Below, piece after piece: positions 16,521-25,372 of a stretch of DNA of 64,000 nt (position 1 is its first letter; each line of letters starts with the position of its first letter). The notes below the pieces were generated by a model that worked only from the letters and a program-made list of their open reading frames with translations, made no database searches and had not been told where the DNA came from. The translations under genes were made by a program, and so were the position numbers. Location: contig NZ_JBHULY010000013.1 of NCBI RefSeq assembly GCF_042684665.1, positions 62,001 to 126,000 of the forward strand, in the 5' to 3' direction. Origin of the DNA: Jejuia rubra (GTDB taxonomy: Bacteria; Bacteroidota; Bacteroidia; Flavobacteriales; Flavobacteriaceae).

Positions 16521-17405
16521 ATGGAAAACAGCAAAAGTAATACTGGGTTAAAGATAGCTTTAGGAGTTGCATTGGTTTTATTCTTAGCCACCGGTTTTTA
16601 TACAATGAATCTGTATAAGGAAAGCAACGAAACTAAAAAAGAATTAACAGAAGAAAAACAACTGGTAATGAACGATTTGAACGCCATGGCAAAGCAATAT
16701 GATGAAGCCATTGGTGAAAATGAAATTGCCAATAAGAATTTAATTGATGCCCGAGAGCGTATACAAGGGTTGATTGATTCTTTAAGAATTTCAGAAACAA
16801 ATGTAAAAAGCTTATGGCGTTATAAAACCAAGTACAGATCACTTCAAAAGGAGATGGATGTATTGCTAGCTCAAAATGATTCTTTGAGAGTAGAGAATTC
16901 ATATCTAGCTACTTCTTTGGATAGTACAAGAGTAAGATTGGAAGAGCGTACGATGTTCACTGACTCCCTATTGGTTCAAAATACCGCCCTTGCTGAAGTT
17001 GTTGAAAATGCTTCAATTTTGAACACTTTGGATTTAAAAGGTTTTGGAGTTATTGAAAGAACTTCGGGTAAATTGATCCCAACCGAACGTGCTGGCCGAG
17101 CAGATAAAATCAGGGTTTGCTTTACAGTTGCTAAAAACCCATTGGTACAGGCTGGAGACCAAGAGCTTTATGTTCAGGTAATCGATCCTAAAAACAATAC
17201 TTTAGGAGCCAACGAACAGGTTGTTTTTGGAGAAAAAACTTTGAACTACAGTGTGGTAAGCAAGTTTAATTACGAAAATTCCAACTTAAATGTTTGTGAG
17301 TTTGTCGCCTCAAAAGGTGATGACAAATTTGAAAAAGGTCGTTATGTGGTGAACGTTTTCAATCAAAAGGACTTAGTTTCAACTTCTGAATTTACTTTGA
17401 AGTAG
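16521..17405 (+). CDS. Membrane-anchored coiled-coil protein, unknown
   Basis: 294 residues: a short cytoplasmic N-terminus, one membrane helix (about 9-27), a coiled coil (about 30-165, rich in E, K, L and N), and a beta-rich C-terminal domain with RADKIRVCFTVAKNP and DQELYVQVIDPKNNTLG. It is common in flavobacteria, where it is sometimes mislabelled as a chromosome-partitioning protein; no ParA-type ATPase motif is present. Probably a periplasm-facing envelope protein. Single gene with its own terminator. Confidence 0.82.
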   Translation: MENSKSNTGLKIALGVALVLFLATGFYTMNLYKESNETKKELTEEKQLVMNDLNAMAKQYDEAIGENEIANKNLIDARERIQGLIDSLRISETNVKSLWRYKTKYRSLQKEMDVLLAQNDSLRVENSYLATSLDSTRVRLEERTMFTDSLLVQNTALAEVVENASILNTLDLKGFGVIERTSGKLIPTERAGRADKIRVCFTVAKNPLVQAGDQELYVQVIDPKNNTLGANEQVVFGEKTLNYSVVSKFNYENSNLNVCEFVASKGDDKFEKGRYVVNVFNQKDLVSTSEFTLK

Positions 17406-17428
17406 TTACCATATAAATTTCAATATAA

Positions 17429-17462
17429 GGTCCAAAAGTTATTGCTTTTGGGCTTTTTTTAT
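17429..17462 (+). terminator. Terminator after coiled-coil membrane gene
   Basis: Stem CCAAAAG (17432-17438) / CTTTTGG (17445-17451) followed by a T-run. Confidence 0.7.
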
Positions 17463-17553
17463 GTTTCATTGGCAAATAATGACCAGTGGTAGATTATTTT
17501 TCTTAATTCTCAGAACATCGCCTATCTTGCATGGACCAAACCAACCCTAACCC

Positions 17554-18129
17554 GTGCAAAAGCAGTTTAACTTTTTAAACTCTTTTGGTGACATATCAAA
17601 AGAGACTTTCGCCAAACTTCAAAATATATCCAAGTTTAGGAAATTTGAAGCCGATATTCAAGTGGCCGAATTCGGAAAGGTACCCTCAAAAATTTATTTA
17701 CTTACCTCTGGCGTAATGCGAGCCTATATTACCTCAGAGTCTGGAAAGGAACACAACAAAAGTTTTTTCTTTCAGATGAGTTTTGCTGGATCGTTAACCG
17801 CACTAATTAAAAAAGTGCCTTCGGAGATTGTTTACGAAACTATCACAGCCTGTGAGGTTTATGAAATAGACTATTACAAATTACAGGCCTTGTGCAAAAC
17901 GGATATTGAGGTAAATAATCTGTACAGTAGAATTCTGGAGCAGGTATTTATGAGGTATGAAAAACGCCAATTGGAGCTAATTTCTCTTGATGCCACTCAA
18001 AGATATCAAAAATTGAAAAAAGATATTCCAAATATTGATGTTTTAGTCCCTCAATATCATATTGCCTCTTACTTAAGCATCACCCCTGTCCAGTTAAGTA
18101 GAATAAGAAAAAAGTTGAAAGAATTATAA
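17554..18129 (+). CDS. Crp/Fnr family transcriptional regulator
   Basis: 191 residues from a GTG start at 17554; no in-frame ATG is near. Residues about 10-120 are the cyclic-nucleotide-type sensor fold (KIYLLTSGVMRAYI, KSFFFQMSFAGS). The C-terminal helix-turn-helix is HIASYLSITPVQLSRIRKKL, the usual Crp pattern. It lacks the cysteines of an Fnr iron-sulfur cluster. Flavobacterial members of this size are often stand-alone regulators with unknown ligands. It is convergent with fumC. Confidence 0.9.
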   Translation: MQKQFNFLNSFGDISKETFAKLQNISKFRKFEADIQVAEFGKVPSKIYLLTSGVMRAYITSESGKEHNKSFFFQMSFAGSLTALIKKVPSEIVYETITACEVYEIDYYKLQALCKTDIEVNNLYSRILEQVFMRYEKRQLELISLDATQRYQKLKKDIPNIDVLVPQYHIASYLSITPVQLSRIRKKLKEL

Positions 18130-18167
18130 TATTAACAATTGTTAATTTTTAAAAGTCTGGTTAGTTA

Positions 18168-18268
18168 TATCTTTGCCTAGATGTCTTCTTAGAAGTATGT
18201 GATTTAGGAGGATTAATAGCTAACCAGCCAAAAAAAAGCAGGTAATTTAATTACCTGCTTTTTATTTT
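18168..18268 (+). ncRNA. Candidate small RNA between crp-type gene and fumC
   Basis: A perfect -7 box TATCTTTG (18168-18175) lies 38 bases after the stop of the regulator gene and points away from it. About 7 bases later no sensible ORF begins, but a perfect terminator ends at about 18268. This would give an untranslated RNA of roughly 85 nt. A 12-bp complementary pair (18157-18168 with 18216-18227, one G-U) also exists. The terminator alone could serve only the flanking genes, so the call is tentative. Confidence 0.3.
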
Positions 18269-18270
18269 TT
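18231..18270. terminator. Bidirectional terminator between crp-type gene and fumC
   Basis: Perfect inverted repeat GCAGGTAATT-T-AATTACCTGC (18238-18258) flanked by A-run on the left and T-run on the right. Confidence 0.88.
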
Positions 18271-18284
18271 TCTACTACTTTTAT

Positions 18285-19682
18285 TTACTTCATACTTCCA
18301 ACCATATCCTCAGGTTTTACCCACTCATCATAATCTTCAGCCGTGACGTAACCGAGGTTAATGGCTTCTTCTTTCAAGGTTGTGCCATTTTTGTGTGCCG
18401 TATTGGCAATTTCAGCAGCTTTATAGTATCCAATTTTCGTATTAAGAGCTGTTACCAACATTAGTGAATTATTCAATAACTGTTTAATCACGGCATGATT
18501 TGGTTCAATGCCAACTGCACAGTTTACATCAAAACTTACGCAAGCATCTCCAATAAGTTGAGCTGATTGCAGTATATTGGCTGCCATCACAGGTTTAAAA
18601 ACATTCAACTCATAATGCCCTTGAGTTCCTCCCACAGTAACAGCGACATCGTTTCCTATAACCTGAGCACATACCATTGTCAATGCTTCGCATTGAGTGG
18701 GATTCACTTTTCCAGGCATGATGGAACTACCGGGTTCGTTGGCGGGAATAATAATTTCTCCAATACCTGAACGTGGGCCAGAAGCCATCATTCTGATATC
18801 GTTTGCAATTTTATTTAATGAAACGGCTAACTGTTTCAGCGCCCCATGGGTTTCAACTAAGGCATCGTGTGCCGCAAGTGCCTCAAATTTATTTGGGGCA
18901 GTTACAAATGGCAATCCAGTGAATTCGGCAATATATTCGGCCACGCGTTTACTATAGCCCTTTGGTGTGTTTAATCCTGTTCCTACGGCCGTACCCCCTA
19001 AGGCTAATTCGCTTAAGTGCCCCAAAGTATTTTCTAATGCCTTAATCCCGTGATCCAATTGAGCAACGTAACCAGATATTTCCTGACCCAAAGTTAGGGG
19101 CGTGGCATCCATTAAATGAGTTCTACCGATTTTTACGACGTCCTTAAAGGCTTCCGATTTTTTACTCAGTGTATTTCTAAGTTGCTTTACCCCGGGAATT
19201 GTAGTTTCAACTACCTTTTTATAGGCGGCAATGTGCATGCCTGTAGGGAAGGTGTCGTTTGAAGATTGAGATTTGTTAACATCATCATTAGGCTGAATAG
19301 TTTTTTCACCTTCACCAATTACTTTTCCTGCCAATTGGTGGGCCCTATTGGCGATTACCTCATTAACATTCATATTACTTTGAGTACCAGAACCCGTCTG
19401 CCATATCACCAAAGGAAATTGGTCATCATGTTTGCCGTCTAAAATTTCATCACATACCTTGGCAATCAAATCCCGTTTTTCAATTGGTAATACGCCCAAT
19501 TCGCAATTGGTATATGCTGCTGCTTTTTTTAAGTATGCAAAACCGTAAACAACCTCCAAAGGCATGGATGCAGGTGGGCCAATTTTAAAATTATTTCTGG
19601 AACGTTCTGTTTGGGCTCCCCATAACTTATCGGCGGGCACTTTTACCTCGCCCATGGTGTCTTTTTCTATTCTGAAACTCAT
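18285..19682 (-). CDS. fumC: Class II fumarate hydratase
   Basis: 465 residues, full length. It interconverts fumarate and malate in the TCA cycle without iron. Family signature GSSIMPGKVNPTQ is at about residues 318-330, and TGSGTQSNMNVNEVIANRA (about 96-114) and GRTHLMDATPLTLGQE (about 184-199) carry the other active-site residues. A TAACTTTG -7 box lies 26 bases upstream of the ATG. It is a single gene convergent with the Crp/Fnr regulator. Confidence 0.97.
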   Translation of the reverse strand: MSFRIEKDTMGEVKVPADKLWGAQTERSRNNFKIGPPASMPLEVVYGFAYLKKAAAYTNCELGVLPIEKRDLIAKVCDEILDGKHDDQFPLVIWQTGSGTQSNMNVNEVIANRAHQLAGKVIGEGEKTIQPNDDVNKSQSSNDTFPTGMHIAAYKKVVETTIPGVKQLRNTLSKKSEAFKDVVKIGRTHLMDATPLTLGQEISGYVAQLDHGIKALENTLGHLSELALGGTAVGTGLNTPKGYSKRVAEYIAEFTGLPFVTAPNKFEALAAHDALVETHGALKQLAVSLNKIANDIRMMASGPRSGIGEIIIPANEPGSSIMPGKVNPTQCEALTMVCAQVIGNDVAVTVGGTQGHYELNVFKPVMAANILQSAQLIGDACVSFDVNCAVGIEPNHAVIKQLLNNSLMLVTALNTKIGYYKAAEIANTAHKNGTTLKEEAINLGYVTAEDYDEWVKPEDMVGSMK

Positions 19683-19707
19683 TATTTTGGATATTAAAAG
19701 TAAGCTA

Positions 19708-19715
19708 CAAAGTTA
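19708..19715 (-). promoter_or_regulatory. -7 box of fumC promoter
   Basis: TAACTTTG on the minus strand, matching the Bacteroidota -7 consensus TAnnTTTG. A weak TTCG lies 20 bases further upstream. The transcript would start about 20 bases before the ATG at 19682. Confidence 0.6.
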
Positions 19716-19866
19716 GTTTTTTTGTACGGTTTTATCGAATGATTATTGTTAGTTTTTAAGGCTTCTTTTAACATTAAAATAACGAATTTAATTACTTCAA
19801 AACAGTAAAATCGATTAAATTAGTAGGATTAAAAATTATTTAAAAACGACTAAACAAAAAAATATC

Positions 19867-20508
19867 ATGGCAACAATTAGATTAGGTGACGAAGCACCAA
19901 ACTTTACAGCAAATTCCACGGAAGGACAAATTAATTTTCATGAATGGCTAGGGGATAGCTGGGGCATTTTATTTTCCCACCCTGCAGATTACACCCCCGT
20001 TTGTACTACGGAATTGGGAACCGTTGCAAAATATAAGAACGAATTTGCCAAACGCAACGTTAAGGTGGTAGCCTTAAGTGTGGACGGTATTGAAGACCAC
20101 AAAGGTTGGATTAAGGATATCAACGAAACGCAAAATACTTCCGTTAATTTTCCGATAATTGCAGATGAGGACAGGAAAGTATCCCAACTATATGATATGA
20201 TTCACCCCAATGCGGATAGTAAGCACACAGTGCGATCAGTATTCGTAATTGGTGCAGACAAAAAGGTGAAGCTGACCATTACCTATCCAGCGTCAACGGG
20301 AAGAAACTTTGAAGAGTTGCTTCGCGTTATCGACTCGTTACAATTAACTGCCTATCATAAAGTGGCAACACCTGCCAATTGGAAACATGGAGAGGATGTA
20401 GTTGTGGTGCCAACGGTGGCAACCGAGGATATTCCAAGTCTTTTCCCTAAGGGGCATAAGGAAGTAAAACCTTATTTGCGGATGACACCGCAGCCGAATT
20501 TAGACTAG
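19867..20508 (+). CDS. 1-Cys peroxiredoxin (Prx6 type)
   Basis: 213 residues. The peroxidatic cysteine is C46 in HPADYTPVCTTELG, the hallmark of the Prx6 subfamily, followed by the long C-terminal dimerisation part (DIPSLFPKGHKEVKPYLR). It reduces hydrogen peroxide and organic hydroperoxides. It is a single gene with an A-rich leader; the start MATIRLGDEAPNF is unambiguous. Confidence 0.95.
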   Translation: MATIRLGDEAPNFTANSTEGQINFHEWLGDSWGILFSHPADYTPVCTTELGTVAKYKNEFAKRNVKVVALSVDGIEDHKGWIKDINETQNTSVNFPIIADEDRKVSQLYDMIHPNADSKHTVRSVFVIGADKKVKLTITYPASTGRNFEELLRVIDSLQLTAYHKVATPANWKHGEDVVVVPTVATEDIPSLFPKGHKEVKPYLRMTPQPNLD

Positions 20509-20564
20509 TTGAAAAGCTTGTTAATAAATTTAATTTTGATATTGTATAAGAATAACCTTTGCAC

Positions 20565-20572
20565 TATCTTTG
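20565..20572 (+). promoter_or_regulatory. -7 box for the 58-residue membrane gene
   Basis: TATCTTTG with a TTG (20542-20544) 20 bases upstream, close to the Bacteroidota -33/-7 arrangement. It is 29 bases before the ATG at 20602. Confidence 0.65.
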
Positions 20573-20601
20573 CGAAAGATTTTTAAAAGGCACTGACAAT
20601 T

Positions 20602-20778
20602 ATGTTTGAATTTGACCAATATTTAGGGTTTTTAGCGTTTTTAACCATTTTGACCATTGGGTTTTGGCTAATGATTTTTTTATTGACTTTCGTGATTCCT
20701 TACTGGATCGGTGGTTCTTTAATTGAGCGTTTGAAAGAAAGAAGAGAGGAAAAGAAAGCGCAACGTTTAGAAAGTTAG
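20602..20778 (+). CDS. Small membrane protein, 58 residues, unknown
   Basis: Encodes MFEFDQYLGFLAFLTILTIG..., with one or two membrane helices (about 8-40) and then a strongly basic and charged tail (LKERREEKKAQRLES). It has its own promoter box and a strong terminator 25 bases after the stop, which is good support for a monocistronic real gene despite its size. No family recognised. Confidence 0.75.
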   Translation: MFEFDQYLGFLAFLTILTIGFWLMIFLLTFVIPYWIGGSLIERLKERREEKKAQRLES

Positions 20779-20802
20779 AAACTTTTTCATTAAAAATATC
20801 AG

Positions 20803-20832
20803 AAAGGAAACCATTATGGTTTCCTTTTTTTG
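20803..20832 (+). terminator. Terminator after 58-residue gene
   Basis: Stem AAAGGAAACC (20803-20812) / GGTTTCCTTT (20818-20827) followed by T-run. Confidence 0.88.
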
Positions 20833-20938
20833 TGTCTCGATACTTACAAAAACAACCTGATATTCAGTGGATTTCAGCTTCTCGTCGAAATTATTTATCT
20901 AATCCACAGGTTAACGATATCTTGGCAAAAAAGATTGT

Positions 20939-21982
20939 ATGCTCCTAAGTATTCTAATTCCAATGTACAATACTGAAAAGTATATTGGTAACTGCCTGGA
21001 AAGTTTAATCCAACAAGATGTCGACCCCAAGGACTATGAAATTATCGTTATCGATGATGGTTCTACAGATAATAGTGTTTCAGTAGTTCAATCTTATATC
21101 GAGAAAACTGAGAACGTAAAACTTCACAGGCAAAGTAATGCCGGTATTACGGTAACTAGTAACAGGCTTCTGGAGTTGGCAACAGGCAAGTACATCTACA
21201 AAATCGATAGTGATGACTACGTAGCCAATAACACTTTTGGTACACTTCTAAAAATCATGGATGAAAACAATTTAGAAGTATTGGGTTTTGATTCTTTTGA
21301 AACTGAACAATTGGATCTTCATGAATTAGATGATGAAATCGATGTGGAAAACATTGAAGTACAGACAGGTGTTGAATATTGGGCGCAAGCTAAAAACCCT
21401 CGCTCAGGTGCTAATTGGTACATTGTAAACCGAGAATTCTTGGTAAAGAATAATAGAACGTTTGAGCTGGAAGACAACCCAATGTGTGATACGCCATTTA
21501 CGTTTCAATTGTTTGCCGTGGTAGAAAGATTTGCATATCTGCCCAATGTAATTCATAGGTATGTACAGGTGCCTTCTTCAGGGTCAAATAACAGGAATGT
21601 AAATCATTTGAAAAGAAGGATATTTAAGCGTCAGGCACTTGTTCATAAATTACGTGATATTTCCGATCAGCTCGAGGAAAAAAGGCGACCAAGATTTTCA
21701 GGAATGATCGAAAGTTTAAAGTTTTGGAGCGATGTTAATGTTTATTTTCTCTTTCAGAAGTTCCTCTACGTCAACATTTCCATACCAAAGATAAATCTTA
21801 TACTAAAAGGACTAGAAGATGTGGATGCCTACCCTATGGTGAATTTTATCGGGGATAAGTGCTTTTCAAAAAGGCACGAACTGACCACCAAACTATTTAA
21901 TAACAAGTATCTCTTTTTCTTGATGCTCTATCCACTAAGATTATTGGTGCGACTAAAATTTGTTGAACTAAATTTCAGGTAG
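20939..21982 (+). CDS. Family 2 glycosyltransferase, paralogue A
   Basis: 347 residues with a GT-A fold at the N-terminus: LSILIPMYNTEKYIGNCLESL, IDDGSTDNS, and the metal-binding DxD motif in KIDSDDYV (about residues 92-99). The C-terminal third has no membrane helix and holds a conserved GDKCFSK and FNNKYLFFLMLYPLR shared with paralogue B at 25694. It transfers a sugar from a nucleotide donor to an unknown acceptor. It is followed 8 bases later by the convergent arsC-like gene. It is the left-hand member of a GT2/lipoprotein locus. Confidence 0.92.
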   Translation: MLLSILIPMYNTEKYIGNCLESLIQQDVDPKDYEIIVIDDGSTDNSVSVVQSYIEKTENVKLHRQSNAGITVTSNRLLELATGKYIYKIDSDDYVANNTFGTLLKIMDENNLEVLGFDSFETEQLDLHELDDEIDVENIEVQTGVEYWAQAKNPRSGANWYIVNREFLVKNNRTFELEDNPMCDTPFTFQLFAVVERFAYLPNVIHRYVQVPSSGSNNRNVNHLKRRIFKRQALVHKLRDISDQLEEKRRPRFSGMIESLKFWSDVNVYFLFQKFLYVNISIPKINLILKGLEDVDAYPMVNFIGDKCFSKRHELTTKLFNNKYLFFLMLYPLRLLVRLKFVELNFR

Positions 21983-21989
21983 ATTTGTT

Positions 21990-22331
21990 TTAAATAATAT
22001 CTAAAATATGCTCAGGGGGCCTACCTACAACAGCTTTTTTACCGTTAATAATAATTGGGCGCTCGATCAATTTGGGATACTGAACCATAGCCTCAATAAT
22101 TTGATTGTCCGAAAGTTCCTTTCCTTTAAAATCGGATTTCCATATTGCCTCGTTTTTTCTAACAAGTTCAATAGGCTTTATACCCAACAGGGCTATAATA
22201 TCCTTTAATTCAGCTTTAGAGGGAACATCTTCAAGGTATTTCACTATTTCAAATTTCTTCCCTGATTTTTCTAAAATTTCCAGACCATTTCGTGATTTAC
22301 TGCAACGATTATTGTGGTAGATTTTTATCAT
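21990..22331 (-). CDS. arsC: ArsC-like arsenate reductase (glutaredoxin-dependent type)
   Basis: 113 residues, thioredoxin fold. Catalytic C10 in YHNNRCSKSRNG, and the arginine region ERPIIINGKKAVVGRPPE (about 90-107), match ArsC rather than Spx, which has a CxxC. It reduces arsenate with glutathione/glutaredoxin, though stand-alone homologues in Bacteroidota may have other thiol roles: there is no ars efflux pump or ArsR here. Its ATG overlaps the stop of the upstream HAD gene (ATGA), so it is translated from the prfB-HAD-arsC operon. Confidence 0.85.
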   Translation of the reverse strand: MIKIYHNNRCSKSRNGLEILEKSGKKFEIVKYLEDVPSKAELKDIIALLGIKPIELVRKNEAIWKSDFKGKELSDNQIIEAMVQYPKLIERPIIINGKKAVVGRPPEHILDII

Positions 22332-22948
22332 GATAATTGAATTTTATAGTTTTCTAGTTCTGAAATGAGTTGTGCAGGGTTTTTAAAATGAATGCCCTTA
22401 ATACCGAGTGCATTGGCAGCTTTAATATTGAGGATATTGTCATCAATAAAAATCGTTTTTTCAGGAACTAGGTTAAATCTTTGTATTGCGATTTGATAAA
22501 TTTCCTTGAAGGGTTTCCGTGTTTTTTCTTCTCCAGAGACTACGATACCCTCAAACCAACTTAAAAACTCATATCGTTTTTTGGCAATTGGGAACGTTTC
22601 ACTGCTCCAATTGGTCAGTGCAACAACTTTATAATCTTTATTGTCAGCCAATGATTTAAGAATAGAAACACATCCTACAATCGGACCACCTAGCATCTTT
22701 TCCCATTCACCATAGTACATTCTAATATACTTTTCGTGCTCCGGAAACTTTTCAACAAGGTCTTTAGTAGCTTTTTCCAACGGATAACCAGCATCTTGGT
22801 TCTCGTTCCAAGCCATGGTACAGATATTTTCCAAAAACCATTGCATTTTTTCCCTATCGCCTTTAAAAGCGTTAAGGAAAACATATTCAGGATTCCAATC
22901 AATCAAAACCCCTCCCAAATCAAAAATTATGGTATCTATTTTTGTCAT
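22328..22948 (-). CDS. HAD family hydrolase (YihX-like)
   Basis: 206 residues. Motif I is FDLGGVLID near residues 9-17: the nucleophile is D10, but the usual second Asp is replaced by Gly, as in YihX-like sugar phosphatases. Motif II is ALTNWS (about 113-118); motif III/IV includes K (KTRKPFKEIY) and FIDDNILNIKAA. Its substrate is probably a sugar phosphate or small phosphate (inference). It overlaps prfB upstream and arsC downstream by ATGA, so all three are one translationally coupled operon. Confidence 0.9.
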   Translation of the reverse strand: MTKIDTIIFDLGGVLIDWNPEYVFLNAFKGDREKMQWFLENICTMAWNENQDAGYPLEKATKDLVEKFPEHEKYIRMYYGEWEKMLGGPIVGCVSILKSLADNKDYKVVALTNWSSETFPIAKKRYEFLSWFEGIVVSGEEKTRKPFKEIYQIAIQRFNLVPEKTIFIDDNILNIKAANALGIKGIHFKNPAQLISELENYKIQLS

Positions 22949-24055
22949 AATTGGGAAGTATCTTCCTCTTTTTGCCCCATCATCATTAAATAGGCTTTTA
23001 AAAAGGCATCGATGTTGCCGTCCATAACAGCATCTACATTGCCAGTTTCGTGATTGGTTCTCACGTCTTTTACCAATTTATAAGGGTGCATCACATAGTT
23101 TCGGATTTGGCTTCCCCATTCAATCTTCATTTTACTGGCTTCAATATCATCCCTTTGAGACAGCTGTTTTTGAAGTTCAATTTCATACAATTGGGATTTC
23201 AACATTTGCATGGCCCTTGTCCTGTTGTCGTGTTGTGATCGTGTTTCGGAGCAGGAAATTTGAATGCCTGTTGGTTTGTGGGTCAACTGCACTTTGGTTT
23301 CAACTTTGTTGACGTTTTGCCCTCCGGCACCACTTGAACGTGCCGTGGTAATTTCAATATCGGCAGGATTGATATCAATTTCGATGGTATCATCCACTAA
23401 AGGGTAAACGTACACCGAAGCAAAACTGGTATGGCGTTTGGCATTGCTATCAAAAGGGGAGATGCGTACCAAACGGTGAACTCCATTTTCGCCTTTTAAC
23501 CAACCGAAGGCAAAATCGCCTTCAATCTCCAAAGTTACAGTTTTTATACCTGCTACATCGCCTTCTTGAAAGTTGAGTTCCTTCACTTTAAAGCTGTTCT
23601 TTTCGGCATACATCAAATACATACGCATCAGCATACTGGCCCAGTCGCAACTTTCGGTACCACCGGCACCGGCCGTAATTTGGAGTACTGCACTTAAGCT
23701 ATCGCCTTCTTCTGAAAGCATGTTTCGGAATTCTATATCCTCCAAAAGATTGGAAGCTTTGCTATAACGATTTTCAACGTCCTCTTGGGTAGATTCACCT
23801 TCTTTGAAGAACTCATAAATGACTTCAAGATCTTCGATTAAAGTTTTGACATCTTTATAATCCTGAACCCATTTTTTCTTTACCCTTAGGGATTTCATTA
23901 CAACTTCCGCTGATTTTGGGTCGTTCCAGAAATTAGGGTCAAAGGTTTGTTCTTCTTCGTTTTGTATTTCTATCAGTTTGGCATCTATGTCAAAGATAGT
24001 GCCTTAGTTTGTCAAGGCGGGTATTAAGATTTTTTATTTGATCGGATGTTATCAT
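22945..24055 (-). CDS. prfB: Peptide chain release factor 2 with programmed +1 frameshift
   Basis: The main frame contains GGQ in SSGAGGQNVNKVE and the UGA/UAA-reading tripeptide SPF in VRISPFDSNA. It has no start of its own before the internal ATG at 23898. Upstream, an ATG at 24055 opens a 21-codon frame ending CTT TGA C, with AGG 6 bases before CTT, exactly as in E. coli prfB. A +1 slip at CTT (23995-23993), where TGA is 23992-23990, joins the frames and gives 369 residues, the normal RF2 length. Low RF2 would favour the slip, giving autoregulation. A TTG-N20-TAAATTTG promoter lies 17-47 bases upstream. Confidence 0.95.
23989..24007 (-). promoter_or_regulatory. RF2 programmed +1 frameshift site
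   Basis: In mRNA sense: AGG CAC TAT CTT TGA C. AGG is the internal Shine-Dalgarno-like element, CTT the slippery codon (codon 21) and TGA the in-frame stop. The downstream frame resumes at GAC. This matches the E. coli prfB arrangement (AGG GGG TAT CTT TGA C), spacing included. Confidence 0.92.
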
Positions 24056-24071
24056 GGATAAGATTTTTTGT

Positions 24072-24102
24072 CAAATTTAAAATTAAAATCCATCTGCCAC
24101 AA
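24072..24102 (-). promoter_or_regulatory. prfB promoter
   Basis: TTG (24102-24100), 20-base spacer, TAAATTTG (24079-24072) on the minus strand. A transcript would begin about 10 bases before the ATG at 24055, supporting that start and hence the frameshift model. It abuts the terminator of the lipoprotein gene. Confidence 0.65.
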
Positions 24103-24105
24103 CAA

Positions 24106-24138
24106 AAAAAAGCTTGGGTTTAACACCCAAGCTTTTTC
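24106..24138 (-). terminator. Terminator of lipoprotein A gene
   Basis: Stem AAAAAGCTTGGGT / ACCCAAGCTTTTT with T-run on the minus strand. Confidence 0.85.
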
Positions 24139-24157
24139 AATTTAAGTTTACGTTATT

Positions 24158-25372
24158 CTACCCGGCATCAGGGGTGCTGCCTCCGGTGCAAACACCACCA
24201 AAGTGGATAATCACATATATATCACCAGAAAGTCCAGTTCCAATGGAATATTGTCCAGGAGCCAAAGTAACTTTCCCTTTTTTATTAGTTGGATACTTAT
24301 TTGTGCCAGCATAAAAATGTTCTTCGGTCAAGCTAGCTCCATCTGCCAGATTGTAATCAATACTAACGGTTCCATTTTCGTAAGTAGCCGTTGCTGTTCC
24401 GACAAAAGCTCCTTTTGAAACATCACATTGACCAGCACCAGCATAGATGTCAAAAGTCTTAACTGTTGCCCCTCCTACGGTTTCCTCCATTTTTATAGTC
24501 CATCCCCATCGGTTAGCATTTAGGGTTGGGTCGTCGGTAAAGCATGTGTATTCGTCGTCACTATTTCCGATTGCATATGCAGTTTCGCCACATCCACCGC
24601 CAGAAGGAGGAGGGCACTTTATACGGAAGTTAAAGTCGATTGGCCACACGCGTGCTCCTGTATTGTCGGTTAGCCAACCCCATCCTGCGAGCCCATATGC
24701 GCCGATATTTGAATCAAAATTAGCTCCACCAGGTCCTACATGGACTCCAAAATTAGGTGTGCTATCATCATTAGGGTCAGGGCGTTGCTCAACGCTATAT
24801 GTGCCTGTGATATCATTATTTTGGTAGTCTACACAGTTTCCTTCGGCTATAATAGTACTTTTTTCACTGTCGATAATATAAAAGTACATCTCCTCAGAAT
24901 TTGAGGCGTTACCGGCCGTACCTTCTTTTTTGTGACCACCACCGTCGGCAGACCACTCGGCCCATGATTTTTTGTCTTTAAGCCAAACATCAATGGTTAC
25001 CTTACAGCCATTATTATTCATAGAAGTTCCGCTGATATGGGCAGTGCCATCATGACATTCCGTAAAAGTTAAGCCATCTCCATAAGAGGCAAAATAAGTT
25101 GAAGGTACGTTCCAATCGTTGGTGTTATCCAAGGACCACCAAAAATTGCCTGCAGGTTCAATAGCTCCCCAGGGGTCTCTATCAGCGTCAATTACGATAC
25201 ATGCCTTGCAGTCTGAATCGTCAGGAGTTTCGGCTTTTTCAGTCTTCGCTTTCTTTTTTTTGCTCAAAAGTTCACTTGAGGATGAAAGTTCCTCATGAAC
25301 TTCTAGGTTTTCTTTATTACATGAAAGGATCATGAGGGTAACACAAAGAAAGCATAATAGTTTTGTTTTCAT
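24158..25372 (-). CDS. Surface lipoprotein A, paralogue of the one at 28035
   Basis: 404 residues. Lipoprotein signal peptide with lipobox ILSC (acylated C18) followed by NKEN, resembling the Bacteroidota surface-export signal. A low-complexity, lysine-rich linker (about 30-58) precedes a conserved core (about 59-253) that starts IDADRDPWGA and includes the very conserved SADGGGHKKEGTAGNASN and GPGGANFDSNIGAYGL. After the core comes a cysteine-rich domain (about 260-404) ending in a Gly-rich tail. The core is nearly the same in paralogue B, at DNA level too, but the C-terminal domains differ completely. Function unknown. It is divergent from GT2 paralogue B. Confidence 0.85.
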   Translation of the reverse strand: MKTKLLCFLCVTLMILSCNKENLEVHEELSSSSELLSKKKKAKTEKAETPDDSDCKACIVIDADRDPWGAIEPAGNFWWSLDNTNDWNVPSTYFASYGDGLTFTECHDGTAHISGTSMNNNGCKVTIDVWLKDKKSWAEWSADGGGHKKEGTAGNASNSEEMYFYIIDSEKSTIIAEGNCVDYQNNDITGTYSVEQRPDPNDDSTPNFGVHVGPGGANFDSNIGAYGLAGWGWLTDNTGARVWPIDFNFRIKCPPPSGGGCGETAYAIGNSDDEYTCFTDDPTLNANRWGWTIKMEETVGGATVKTFDIYAGAGQCDVSKGAFVGTATATYENGTVSIDYNLADGASLTEEHFYAGTNKYPTNKKGKVTLAPGQYSIGTGLSGDIYVIIHFGGVCTGGSTPDAG

